A DNA stretch of 64,000 bases from Macrotis lagotis (GCF_037893015.1 NC_133658.1:253276518-253340517), one strand, 5' to 3'. Shown: positions 25,476-36,744, numbered from the stretch's first letter. Numbers and translations: made by a program. Notes: generated by a model not told the origin, from the sequence alone.

Positions 25476-25685
25476 CAATGTCAGGGAATATGAGGGGATA
25501 GGGAGACTTAAAAACAGGGAAGATCTAAAAACTATATATTAGGAAAATCATCAGATTGTGGTATGATGGAAAAATTTGAAGTGTGGAATAAGATCTAGTA
25601 AGATCTAATCCCAGGATTTATATTGATCGTAAGCAAATTACCTCAGTTATAAAATTAGAAGTTTGTTCTTGATGACCTCTGAGGT

Positions 25686-25915
25686 CTTTTTTACTCTAAA
25701 TCTGTAATTCTATTGTCTTTCTGCTCAGTTTCCTCATCTATTAATTTAGGTTGTTGGACTATAGTATCTCTAAGATCTTTTGAAGCACTATTCTATGACT
25801 CAAGTTTCTACAGTCTATCAGGGATACCTACCAAAGGACCAATTACAATTGTACCTAGTATGGAAAGAGTTCATTCTTCAGTTCTTTTACTTGCAACTTT
25901 AGGTCCGGGAATACT
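25686..25915 (+). repeat. Local direct duplication, copy 1
   Basis: About 225 bases (ttttactctaaatctgtaattctattg ... gagttcattcttcagttc...) matched at roughly 85% by 26223-26625 once the SINE there is removed. The start looks like a MIR-type 3' end; the rest is unassigned. Confidence 0.85.
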
Positions 25916-26222
25916 TAGGTTTGGAGGGTGAAGGGAGAAGAGTAGAGCAAGGGATTTTGATAAAAATTTATTAACAATGTCTTCAGATATTGAAACAGAA
26001 AAACCCAGAATGAATTACATGGTGCCAAGAGCCAGATTCCTGCTGGCATTGATTAAGGAGAGGAAGGATGCTATAAGTGACTGCCAGAAGACTAGGTGGA
26101 CTGCCATCATTCTAGAATGTCAACTACTCAAAGAATTTTTTTTAAGTTTTGACAGCTGGATCAATGAGATAGTGTTCAATAATCTGCCAGAGACCTGTTT
26201 CTCTAACATGCTATTAGAAAAC

Positions 26223-26625
26223 CTTTTACTCTAAAACTGTAAATCTATTGTCTTTTTGCTCAGTTTCCTCATCCATTAATTTAGGTTGTTGGACTATAAT
26301 ATCTCTAAGGTCCTTTTCGTTTTTTTAGGTTTTTGCAAGTCAACTGGGTTAAGTGACTTGCCCAAAGCCACACAACTAGGTAATTATTAAGTGTCTGAGG
26401 CTGAATTTGAACTCAGGTACTCCTGACTCCAGGGCTGGTGCTCTATCCACTGCCACCTAGTCGCCCTCTAAGGTCCTTTGAAGCATTATTGTATGACAAG
26501 TTTCTGCAGTCTGTCAGGGACACCTACAAAAGAACGAATTACAGTTGTACTCAATATGGAAAGAGTTCATTCTTCAGTCTTTTTCACTTGCAACTTGAAA
26601 TTTAAGTCCAGGAATGTTTTGAAAC
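26223..26625 (+). repeat. Local direct duplication, copy 2 (SINE-split)
   Basis: Copy 2 of the 25686-25915 segment: cagtttcctcatccattaatttaggttgttggactataatatctctaagg, then a SINE, then gaagcattattgtatgacaag ... ggaaagagttcattcttcagt. The SINE is absent from copy 1, so the duplication came first. Confidence 0.85.
26317..26466 (-). mobile_element. tRNA-headed SINE with 13-bp duplication
   Basis: Reverse-strand SINE between 13-bp duplications tctaaggtccttt (26304-26316 and 26467-26479), splitting copy 2 of the local duplication. Confidence 0.95.
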
Positions 26626-26929
26626 CATTCTTTTGTCTTTTAACTGACGCCAAATTACCTATCAGAAAATATCTTGACTGTGACAAGATAAAGTTGACTT
26701 GGTTTGAGAACGAACTGTTGATGAACAAGGCTCTTTGATTTGCTGCAAGCATGAGGTGGAAATAAGGGGAGGAAGGACCTAGCCAGTTAGGATGCTCCTG
26801 GAGTTCCAGGATTTGTTTTGTTTTTTTCTTTGAGGAAGCCTAATCTGAGAGGAGCAAATGCTGACTAAAGTAAGACACTACAATCCTCTGACCATTTCTC
26901 ATCAATAAGAGGGGAATAATGCTTGTGCT

Positions 26930-27395
26930 ATCTACCTCAGTGTGGGCAGGAGGATCAGATAATGTAGGTTAAGAGCTTGGTCAACCCTTATTAACAAATC
27001 CTCCCAACCCCTTCATTAGACATCTGTAAACAGATGCAGAGAGGTGGGTGACCTAGAGTCACACAGCTAGTTGGCAGCCAGGATATAACTAGAAAGCAGG
27101 TCTTCTGGGTCTCGCCCCTCCAAATTCGCTGCTTAGCAACCTACATCCAGTTTCTCTTCTCTTTTAAAAAAAAATAACTTAGCAATAGTTGACGGGTATA
27201 TGACCTAATTTTCCCGCAGATGCTCTTGGAGGAATGGGTCTGGGGGCCGATCTCTCTTTTACACCTTGGGAAACTGAGGCTGGGAGAGTGGGAGGGCACG
27301 TGACTCACGTCAAGGTCACCCCGTGAGTCAGGGGGCTGTGCCAGGGCTTGAACCTTGGCTTCCATGTTTGGCACCCAGTCCCTCAGCCCACACGC
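26930..27395 (-). mobile_element. Two MIR-type relics next to the CpG island
   Basis: Blocks at about 26960-27115 (gtgacctagagtcacacagctagttgg) and 27245-27370 (ttgggaaactgaggctggg ... cagggcttgaacc) are reverse-strand MIR cores. The second is GC-shifted and forms the upstream shore of the PTPN1 CpG island. Confidence 0.65.
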
Positions 27396-27601
27396 TGGGG
27401 CCCGCGCCAAGATCAGACTGGGGCCAGAAGGCCCCCGGGGGGTCGTCTAGGCAACAGAGCGCGCGATCAGAAGCCAGCAGGCGAGCCGAGGACCACGGCG
27501 TGGGGAGCGGGCGCTGGAACGCGACGTCTCGCGGGACCTGGCGGAAGCGCCGCCCGGAGGCAGGAAGGGAAGCGCTCCCCCCACCCTCCGGGCCCTGCTC
27601 A

Positions 27602-27690
27602 GGCCCCGCCTCCCTCGGAAGTCCCCCGCGAGGATTGGCCAAAGGCCCGGGGCGGGGCCTGAGGCAGGCGCGGTGCGTACTTCCGGCTGC
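27602..27690 (+). promoter_or_regulatory. PTPN1: PTPN1 core promoter motifs (GC boxes, CCAAT, ETS)
   Basis: Seen in order: a reverse GC box (ggccccgcctcc, near 27602-27613), an inverted CCAAT box (gattggcc, 27633-27640), a forward GC box (ggggcggggc, 27649-27658) and an ETS-family site (acttccgg, 27679-27686). GC boxes bind Sp factors and, overlapping, Egr-1; inverted CCAAT boxes bind NF-Y or Y-box proteins. Sp/Egr-1 and YB-1 control has been reported for human PTPN1, as I recall. Binding here is inferred. Transcription probably starts close to the ETS site, but the exact base cannot be read. Confidence 0.65.
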
Positions 27691-27699
27691 CGGGTTGAC

Positions 27700-27726
27700 A
27701 TGAGAAGATTCCACAGCGGTGGTTGA
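27700..27726 (+). promoter_or_regulatory. PTPN1: Short upstream ORF in PTPN1 leader
   Basis: ATG at 27700 opens eight codons (MRRFHSGG) closed by TGA at 27724-27726. It is the only ATG between the promoter motifs and the main ATG at 27904, and lies in the same frame 204 bases upstream. From memory, the human leader has a gacATGA start at the equivalent place, also closed quickly. If transcription starts upstream, this uORF could reduce main-frame initiation. Its use is not shown. Confidence 0.5.
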
Positions 27727-27903
27727 GGAGGCGGCGGCGGCGGCCGGTTCCCGGGGGCCGAGGGCTGAGGAGGGACTGAGGTGGCGGGGAGGGCGGCACC
27801 AGAGCTGGAGGAGGCGGTGGAGGGCGGCGGCGCCAGCGGCGGGGAAGACGGACCGGCGGGAAAGAAGGGCCAAGCCACACCCGCCAGCCTGGACGTCCTG
27901 GAG

Positions 27904-27960
27904 ATGGAGAAGGAGTTCAACCAGATCGACGAGGCCGGCAGCTGGGCGGCCATTTACCAG
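27904..27960 (+). CDS. PTPN1: PTPN1 exon 1 coding part (protein tyrosine phosphatase 1B)
   Basis: PTP1B is the ER-anchored phosphatase that dephosphorylates the insulin receptor, leptin-pathway JAK2 and other tyrosine kinases. Only the first 19 codons are here (MEKEFNQIDEAGSWAAIYQ); they align with the human N-terminus (MEMEKEFEQID...GSWAAIYQ) with three substitutions and end at the same residue, where human exon 1 ends. CAG|GTGCGG at 27960/27961 is a consensus splice donor in phase 0. The catalytic core, the active-site HCSAGIGRSG loop and the C-terminal ER anchor lie in later exons outside the window. The start chosen is ATG 27904 (context gagATGG, purine at -3 and G at +4), because the codon equivalent to human Met1 is CTG at 27898. 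The frame stays open back to TGA 27766 with no other ATG. The close relative PTPN2 is excluded: its N-terminus differs. Confidence 0.93.
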
Positions 27961-28270
27961 GTGCGGGAGCGCCGACCCCGGGGCACTGGCTCCTCGGGCT
28001 CCGTTAGGCCTCGGTAGCCTCCTCGCCCGCTCTCGGCCCGGGGATGCTGCGGGGAGCAGACACGGACCCCGGAAGGGCTTCCCCCGTTCCCTTCTCCCCC
28101 AGCTCCTTACTTTTTCCGGCTTCACATCGGACTAGAGAGAATTTCATTTCCCCCCCCCCCAGCAAACCCTGACAGGGCCACCCCGGCGCCCCATCCCCCT
28201 TTTTTTGTTCTTGGAGGCAAGCGCTCTCTTCCCCCCACCAGGACCTAGCCAGCCTCGTGAGGCGCCCCTT

Positions 28271-31035
28271 TGTCCCTAAGGTTAACCTTCCAGATCCGCT
28301 CTCTTTAACTGTAAAATAGGGTTCTGTGTGGCCCCTCACTCCTCTTTGGGGTGGCTACGTACAATCTTTACGAAAAGCCCCTTTAGGCCTCGGATTTCTC
28401 ATCGGTAGAAAATGATCTCCACCTTCAAATCTCATCTTCCCCGACCCCATGTTCTAGACACTCATTCTTTGTCCCCCGGGATTGATTCACCCCCAGTTTC
28501 AGGAAAAGGTTTGGATGCCAGGGTGCTTTTTCCATTATTGTCTTCCGGAAATAAGATAAATCATCAGTTTTCTCTTTACCTCCCCTTTTCACCATCTCTT
28601 CAAAGATTTGACTCAAAGATGACAGAACTCTTTCCTATTAGGGTACATAGAGGTGGCCTGTTGGTGCCGTAATTTTTGACATCACTTGCCTTAACAGACA
28701 AGGATGATAAAGGAGGAAAAAGAAAAATAGAAATTACTCTAATCTACACCAAATGAGGATGAGTTACACATCTGTAAGGCTCGGTATCTTATAATTGGTT
28801 AGTTCTGCTGAGATCTTGTCTTGTATGACCCGCTTCGGATATGGTGGTATATCAGTGAAATTGTGAGAAATTGTATTAGGTTAAGAATATAAAAAGAGAT
28901 AGTTTTACCACTAAATGTGTGCTTATTATTTAATGTAATCATGTATTATATGCTAAAATAACATTTTGTTAATATTCAAAATGTTATCCTAGCATGATAC
29001 AAAGTAAAGAGGGGTTTTGACCCTTTTTGTAAAGGAGGAAACTGAGGTTCAGTTAATCTTTATTTATTTGAACTTAAATTTTAAAAAAAATTTATATTCC
29101 ACTGCTAGGGTTTTAAAATCTATTTTGAAATCCTCTTTTTGAAAAAAATTTTTAAGCTGTTAGTGACTGATAAAAAAAGCTTTTGGGCAGTGTAGAGCTT
29201 TTATTCTGATTTGTTTCAGCTGTCTTATTTGATATATTTTTTTTGTTTGGTCCTTGAAATATACAGTATTCATGAACTTGAGTTTATATTTTGCCAAGCT
29301 GTTGTAATCTCTGATATTCAACATGTCAAATTTAGATTTCTTTGTCTATTATATTTGTAAGATAACAAAATTCATTTTTATTGACAATTTCTGGAGGATG
29401 TTTTTAATAAGAGGAGGACTACAGTAAAACTCTTGCTTCTAAAAAGTAACTAAAGTTTGTAGTTGCATGTATGAATACAAGTGAATTTGTTTTTATAGTT
29501 GAACTCTTCCTGTCTCAGACCATAGTATCTTAAATTCCAAATTTTCCCCTGAAGTTTAAGTAGAGATGCTAGCTAGCTAACTTAGAAGGAAAGCTTGACT
29601 TTATATACCCCAAAGTGGAAATATTAAAGATTAACCATGCTAGCCCCTTAAAAAAGTGTTGTCATATTTCTTCTAGCAGAATTACATATGATTGCTTTAA
29701 AATCAAGATTGTCCAGCCAGTTTGCATTGCTGGGGATGGTTTCTATGCTCTTAAAAAAGCAGTCTCCTCTCTTACATTTACTTTTACTGTCCTGAAAATT
29801 TGAAATTTTTCTCCACTGCAAACTGTTAAGTTGTTTTTTTATTATAAAACCAAGCCTTTAAAGTGTTGTTTTAGGAAATGCTAGGATGTTTCCAAAAGAA
29901 GATGGAGCTGATCTTTTGAATCTTAACTGAGTCGGCAATTTTTTGTCTTTATATATTTACTGACTTTGATTATTTTCCCAAGAAAAGAGCATTTGCTAAC
30001 AGTTATTGGAGAATCAAGGGATTTCAGATTTTTGTGGCAGTATATTCTTATTCTATAATGCTCATTAGTGCATGTGAAAGGCAGTCTGGCATATTAGTGA
30101 AGCTGGGCTTTTGAGTCAGGAAGATTAAATCTGACCTTACACATACTAATTGTGTAAAACCCCAAACAAATCACTATGCACCAGAAATCATTTTAGCCCA
30201 CAAATTGCAGGTGGATGCTTATCTATACTGGTGGAAGAAATTTTCATGATGGAAGTTCCCTAATCTAATGAAATTATGGGTCTGAACAAAGCAGCATGCT
30301 TCTGTTGGTTTTTGAAAAGGTGTTTGGTTAATTTTTAGTTTTATAAGTAAGTACACTATCTTACTGTTAAGATTTGGTAACATTGTTGTATTCCTCACCA
30401 AAAAACAAAACAGATTTTCTACTAAAGAACAAAAACAGAGAACGGAAAAAAGGACTAACAGTAAAATAGGAAGTAGTTTTTCTTTGGATTCAGACTAATG
30501 TGACAGAGAACTCTTGCTTTGGCTATATTCAAGCAACAATCTTGTGCTAGTTCAATTTGGTAGAGTGTAAATAGTGCTTTGGAATTTTAAAAGTTGAACA
30601 ACAGTACAGATAATCGATAAGCATTCACACTAAACAATTACCTTGTTGATAACTAGCATATTTAGGCAATGTTTAAAATTGATTCTTTAGCATTTAAGGA
30701 ATTATATCACATTCAGAAAATACTATGCATTTTGTTCCATCCCTAGGGTGATTGAATTGGCAAGACTAGGGAAGTTCAAATAGGAAAAGAAACATTGGTC
30801 TTGGAATATGAGTTGAAGAAAGGTAGAGAAGGTCTTGAAGGAATAAACAATTAGTAAAAAAGATATCCAGTAAGATATAGTGCATATACACCTTGTAGAG
30901 TAATGAAATGGTTATTTCAGTTTAGTGTTTTTTTAAAAAATAACAAGTGTCTTAAAGACAGAATTTATTGCACATTCTAGGCAAGGTCATCCAGATAGCA
31001 GACTAACTATGTGTAGGAGAGTCAATGACTGATTT
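28271..31035. other. Unique intron sequence downstream of the CpG island
   Basis: No recognisable transposon apart from small fragments, and no open frame with a known domain. A repeat-poor stretch next to a promoter can hold enhancers, but none can be read from sequence alone. Confidence 0.4.
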
Positions 31036-31290
31036 TCAGTTCAAAATCTTTATCTTAGTTGTGTCCACTTCTTCATGATCCCATTTGGGGTTTTCTTGGC
31101 AAAGATCCTGTTTTGCCATTTTCTTCTCCAAGTCATTTTACAGATGAGGAAACTGAGACAAACAGGTCACTTGACTTGCTCAGGATCACACAGCTAGTAT
31201 GTATCTGAGGTCATATATGAACTCAGAGAAATAAGCCAGCCTTACTTTAGTCCAAGTACACTCTATCCACTGCGCCACCTAGCTGCCCTT
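31036..31290 (-). mobile_element. Mar1-type SINE with 11-bp duplication
   Basis: Tail complement (ttagttgtgtccacttcttcatgatcccatttgggg), then cagatgaggaaactgagac, then head complement tgcgccacctagctgccc. The duplication atgactgattt is at 31025-31035 and 31291-31301. Confidence 0.92.
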
Positions 31291-31301
31291 ATGACTGATT
31301 T

Positions 31302-34300
31302 AACTGTTAACAAAACCATATGTTAGTGTCTCACTAAAATTTCTTGATGCTATTATGTGCATCTGGCATGTGAAACTCCAGTGGAATGAGATATTAAAAC
31401 TTTATGATACTGTTTGTTTAAAGAAAAGAAAGTAGTATTTTGGGGAGTGAACAGAAAAGAGTCTACACAATATGACATTTGTCATTCTATTAAAAAAAGA
31501 AATAAAAAGAAAATGAATAAAATAGGATGTTCTAATCATCTTCAGTGACTTATGAATTCTAAATGATATTTAGACTAGAACAAAATAAGAATTTTAGTTG
31601 TCCCTAACTTTGAAGATGGCATCAACACTTCTAATCAACAGAATTTGAGCTAACTGGAAGCACCAGCAGATACAGTGGAGGGGAGAATAACTTAGTGCCT
31701 TTATTCAGTTGACATCATTGGCATATTTATAGGAATGAATGCCTTGGTACATTTGAAAGTAAGCAACTTCTGCCGGTGGCTCCTTAGAAGCATTCAGAGG
31801 ACAATGTTTATGAAAATCATTTTCAGTTATGATGTTGTCCTACTTTCCCTAACCCCCCTCACCCATGTTTTTCTTTTTAATATGAAGCCTCTTAAGCCCC
31901 ATAATAATGCTCTTGACTTATTTGACTGCATATTTAAAAGCAAAGAAACAGAAACGTCCATTAAAGGTTTTAGATATATAAAGTGCTTTCCTGTCTAATA
32001 TAGTATATGAGATTTTCCCTTTCCTATTTTGACACTACTCACTATAGGCTACAAAAGATATGACACAAGTAAGTGTGTGTATTGAGTCATTTCTGTTTTT
32101 GTGGAAACATAAACCTCTGGCATTCTCCTTATAATCCTGTTAAATTGCTTCAGAGTTTACACTAATTAGTTTCAGCAAGTAGGTTGCACAAATTCCATTA
32201 CTGTGATATGTTCAGTGATGTTGGTAATAAGAGTTGATTTGATTTTAAGAAAAAAATGTACTTTATAATATCAAATTTAAGATTTTCAGGCAACATCTGT
32301 ACAGTCTTTAGCAGTATTAGAGCCTGAATGTTAGATCTTCACCCTGGTAAAGAAGTAGTGACACAATGTAACGTGTTCCTACATCCTAATTTATTATGAG
32401 TTCAGAGCTAGCAGAGATATTAGAGTTCTAGATTTAGAACTAATGTAGACATATAGGTTCTCTTGTTCAGCCCTTCATTTTTACAGATGGAAAAAACTCA
32501 AACCTAGAGAGATTAAGTAACTTGGCAGAGGTTGTGTCAGCATTGTCAGCAGCAATCTAGTTCTCAGCCCCACTTCTTTAGTACTTTGGATCAGGAAACA
32601 GGCCCAGAAAGAGAAGTGGGTAACCACCCATAATATTGGCAGAGTCAATACTAGAACTCAGAACCTCTTATTTTTTGCAATTGTATTTTTCTAGGAGGGT
32701 TATTTCACAGAGTAACTTTTTTTTTTCCTCTTTGGGTGAAAAAGAAAATCTCATGTCCTATTTTTCATTTAGCATTCACAAATTTAATGGGCACTTATAT
32801 TGTGTGAGATTCTGTGGAGGATACAAAAATATATAATGTTGATTTTTTTTTTAAAGAACTTTTGTATATGCAGTAGAGATTGAAAATTTGAATTGCTTGT
32901 TTTGTTTCATAGAAACCATCAGCAAATTTATACTTGGCTTGTGATGAATTTAACTGTCACATGGGAAGTGGAACATCTCAGTCTTTTTTATCAACTTCTG
33001 AATCATGCTGTGACTTTATGATGTTATTTTTAGATTTGGTCTCAATGTGCTACAGGGCTATGCACATAGTAGACTTAAAATATTTATTGAATTACTGGTG
33101 TTAAATCTATCTGTATCTCCAAAAAGTAGATATACCTTAACATTCCAAAGCCTGTGCTTTCACAAAACAATGATTTGAGAAACATTTCTGGATCCTTAGA
33201 ATAAATAACCTTATGAATCAGTAGAGGAGTACAATCTTAAGTATATTCAAGATGATAATGTAAAAAGAATAACTGAAATTGGACTTCAGGAAGCACTTTG
33301 TAGCTTTCTTAGGCACCTGTGTAATATTATCTATTAAAGCAATTTGTGTTTGTTTCTTTGATGTACAATGGGAAACAGAGACTGGGTTCCATTCCATCTT
33401 ATTTCCCCCAGCAGGTAGCATAGTGATGTATTTAAAATATTCACTGGAATGAATCAATGAAAAGGACACTGGATTTGGAATTGGGAAGCTTGACTTCTAG
33501 TTCTATCCCTGCCGGTAATTAACATGTGAACTTGGGGTAACTAACTTCCTTTCTTGAGGCCCCATTTCCTTATTTGTAAAGTGAGGTGTTAGATTACTTT
33601 GCCCAGAACTGAGCTCTTAAGTTCCTCTGTTTAGGGATATATGGTACACTGTAAGGGCCCTGAAACAATCCTTGCAGAATTGAAACCGTATTTGTCTTCT
33701 TTAGGAGGTGCTTAGGTTTATTCTAGTACTCAGAACTTATTTTTTATATTTTTTTATTTTTGCAAAAAGTTTCTAAACAAATATGGTTCATTATCCCTTT
33801 CAGTAAATTAGTTTTAGTAACATGAGCAAGCAGCATCACTTAGATAAACTTGTATGCATGACCTGTGTCTGTGTAGAATCTGAGTGGCTTTTCCTGTAAA
33901 AGATTGAGGAACTGATTCTTCAGAATTTACCAAAGACATCTGCTAGGTACTTAAAGAACAGTAAATTTACTTTGTAATTTTGGGAAAAGCTGTCATTTGA
34001 CGTAAAATTAATCTGAAGAACATATTTTTGCAAATAAAGATCAGTTCCTAATAAGTGCCTATTAAAGATCATTCTCTTGGATTGTTCTGGTAGTAGAGCA
34101 AGTTATTCCCCATGGAAAGCCTTTACTTCTAATGTCACTTAAAAATCCAAAGTTTTTTGGTTGTCAGGGAGTAACTGCACAAGGCTCACTGCAGTTATTA
34201 TAATGAGTCTCTTTGCATGAAAGCAATTCTGTTTTCAATTCCATGTGATTGTGATATTTGGTAAAAATCTAACCTACAAAAATGAGAGTTTGATTTTCCA

Positions 34301-34949
34301 GTCATCCAGTGATAGATAATATGGATAAAATTTAATTCTTCAGAAAAATCTCATCTAATAGATTAAGGCCTACAGGGTAAAGAATCTCCTGGCATATGAA
34401 GTTCACCAGTTCTTAGGATTTGATAGGAGGTCAATAATACCCCACTGTTTAGTCAGGGGTATAAACTTTTAAGTCTCTTATTTATATATCAGTTTGTTAA
34501 TGTTCCTGATATACAGTAACTGAGGATGTAGATAGGTCCTTAACTTACTATGAAGTAAAGAAATTCAGTAGTACAGTGCATAGAGAACTGTTAAAGATCC
34601 ATTTCTGTCATAATTATTGTCCTGGCAAGGACCTCAGCATTTTATGCAAATGTAATAGAAATGCAAAGAAGGTGCTGACTTAATGTTGGTAAAGGGAATT
34701 AGCTCACTGAGAGTATCGGTAAAATCAGAAAATACCTTTCTTGAAATAAAGCTGAGATTCTGTGTATTTCTATATTATATATGCTTTCTCATTTCAGTTG
34801 ATGTCTCTTTCAAAGAAGAGAAATTTCTTATCTATGGTGTAGAAGGAAAGACATCTATTTTTAAGGACAAGTTAATAGGTTGTATCTTCAGTGGGTGACT
34901 TCCACTGGGTTTCCAGAACCAGTGACTTTAAAATTTTTAACTGCTACTT
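31302..34949. other. Mostly unique intron sequence
   Basis: MIR-like pieces occur near 32400-32600 (minus) and 33430-33640 (plus: ggacactggatttggaattggg ... ccatttccttatttgtaaagtg). The remainder is unassigned and repeat-poor; no exon was recognised. Confidence 0.45.
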
Positions 34950-35115
34950 AGGGGCCAGCTAGGTGGCAGCTTGGTGGTGCAGGAGATAGAGCAAAGGCTC
35001 TGGAGTCAGGAGGACTTGAGTTCAAATATAGCATCAGACACTTAATAATTACCTAGGTATGTGACCTTGGGCAAGTCATTTAACCCCATTGCCTTAAATA
35101 AATAAAATTTTAAGA
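34950..35115 (+). mobile_element. tRNA-headed SINE
   Basis: Diverged copy with a partly duplicated head (ccagctaggtggcagcttggtggtg) and an intact tail (ttacctaggtatgtgacc ... cattgccttaaataaat). Confidence 0.88.
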
Positions 35116-35514
35116 AAAGAATTTAAATGGTTTTTAGAATGTCAATTTCTTTAATTGATATATTAATTTATGAATTTTTACTACCTTTTTATAATATTAA
35201 TGCTAAAATTTTGACCAGAATTTCTGTTTTACTGCTAATGTCCTTATTTTGTATTGCTTATGAATTATAGAGTATTAAATTCAGTCTTTTAATAGCTTCT
35301 GCTAAAGTTTTGGGGATTTTATTTTTCTCAAATTTTACATGAGGTATATCCTGTCTTACATCGCTTAAAAGAAAGTAGATATATTATTCTAAATATCTAC
35401 AGTATTCTTGAGGCCAAAAAAATCATTTTTAATTATTGGGAGAGTAAATCAGCTCTTAATGTATCTTCACAGAATCAGAAAGTATGTTAGTTGTTAGCAA
35501 TATTTGGCTTTTTT

Positions 35515-35676
35515 TTGTTAGGTTTTTTTTTTTTTTTTGCAAGGCAAATGGGGTTAAGTGGCTTGCCGAAGGCCACACAGCTAGGTAATTATTAAGTGTC
35601 TGAGACCTGATTTGAACTCAGGTACTCCTGACTCCAGGGCCGGTGCTTTATCCACTACGCCACCTAGCTGCCCCTC
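35515..35676 (-). mobile_element. Young tRNA-headed SINE
   Basis: Long T tract, then gcaaggcaaatggggttaagtgg through tacgccacctagctgccc. Near consensus. Confidence 0.92.
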
Positions 35677-35698
35677 ATGTAACTTTTAAGAAGCAAAA

Positions 35699-35844
35699 AA
35701 CTTTTTTAAAAATTTTATTTATTTAAGGCAGTGGGCTTAAGAGTGATTTGCCCAGGTTCATTAAGTGTCTGAGGGTAGATTTGAACTCAGGTCCTCCTGA
35801 TTCCAGGGCCAGTGCTCTAAAGACTGTGCCACCTAGCTGCCCTA
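35699..35844 (-). mobile_element. Older tRNA-headed SINE
   Basis: Only 23 bases beyond the previous copy and in the same orientation but more diverged (ttaaggcagtgggcttaagag ... tgtgccacctagctgccc). It may be flanked by the 8-bp duplication aagcaaaa (35691-35698, 35845-35852). Confidence 0.85.
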
Positions 35845-36126
35845 AAGCAAAAGCTTTTATGATGATCTTAACCCCATGGAGTAGGGCTTCTGGAATGTGA
35901 TGTTTCCTCCAACCAGACCCAAGGCAGATTTGTAGGTTCTTCCATGCTAGGATGGAGATTTTAATCATAGCAGGCCCAATGGATAAGCTATTATAGAATC
36001 AAACAAGATTTCTGTTGTGGACTAGGGATACCAAGTAGTTTGCTCATGGTTGCCTAGTACTCAATTGTTCCACAGCTACTTTGGCAATATTCTAGAATTT
36101 GTCAACACTTAGCAATATTAAGCTAT

Positions 36127-36568
36127 GTTGTTGTGCAGTCATTTCAGTTGTATTCAACTCTTTATGATTCCATTTGGGGTTTTCTTGGTAAAGATACTGG
36201 AGAGGTTTGCCATTTTTTTGTCCAGATCATTTTACAATGAAGGAACTGAGGGTTAAGTGACTTACCCTGAGTCACACCATCTAATAAGTGTCTGAGACCA
36301 GTTTTGAACTCATTAAGATAAATCTTCCTGGGGGCAGCTAGGTGGCGCAGTGGATGGAGCACCGGCCCTGGAGTCAGGAGTACCTGTGTTCAAATCTGGC
36401 CTCAGACACTTAATAATAATTATCTAGCTGTGTGGCCTTGGGCAAGCCACTTAACCCCATTTGCCTTGCAAAACCCTAAAAAAAAATATAAATAAATAAA
36501 TAAACAAATAAATAAATCTTCCTGACCCTGGGTCCAGTGCTTTCCTCTACTACATCATCTAGCTGCCC
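36127..36568 (-). mobile_element. Mar1-type SINE split by a younger SINE
   Basis: The tail half (36127-36330: ttgttgtgcagtcatttcagttgtattcaac ... gtgtctgagaccagttttgaactc) and head half (36525-36568: accctgggtccagtgc ... catctagctgcccc) join exactly once the insert is removed. Confidence 0.92.
36331..36511 (+). mobile_element. Young tRNA-headed SINE nested in Mar1
   Basis: Near-consensus copy inserted in the opposite orientation, with the 13-bp duplication ataaatcttcctg at 36318-36330 and 36512-36524. Its tail has grown into an (AAAT)n tract. Confidence 0.95.
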
Positions 36569-36744
36569 CATGTTAAGTTGTAACATGTAGCTTATTTGGG
36601 GGGGGGGGGGCTATAATATTATCCTTTTCCAAATTTTTCTGTGTGGTTCCTCATATCTCATCTAGTTTAACTTTTTTACTAATAGTACCAAGGACTATAC
36701 ACTTTATTATGTTTATATTACAAATTACCTTTTTTTTTTTTTGT

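Larger units (their letters stand above)
27290..28270 (+). promoter_or_regulatory. PTPN1: PTPN1 CpG-island promoter region
   Basis: A sharp switch from AT-rich surroundings to G+C- and CpG-rich sequence, densest from about 27395 to 28090. It spans the upstream region, the 5' leader, exon 1 and the start of intron 1. No TATA box stands at a suitable distance, which fits a dispersed-start housekeeping promoter. Large apparent open frames on both strands here come from the base composition. Confidence 0.9.

Noticed and set aside
27781..28017. 78-codon frame starting upstream of the PTPN1 ATG and reading through into intron 1
   Set aside because: It begins at GTG, not ATG, and continues past the splice donor at 27961. 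Only 27904-27960 is supported as coding.
27328..28125. 265-codon antisense open frame across the CpG island, with other long GC-rich frames
   Set aside because: Composition is P/R/G/A-rich as expected from random reading of a CpG island, with no domain, and the sense strand holds the real PTPN1 exon.
30415..30460. Possible PTPN1 exon 2 fragment (aagaacaaaaacagagaacgg)
   Set aside because: Slight likeness to the K-N-K-N-R-N-R part of exon 2, but the upstream D-I-R-H-E-A sequence, reading frame and acceptor site are absent. It is A-rich chance similarity.
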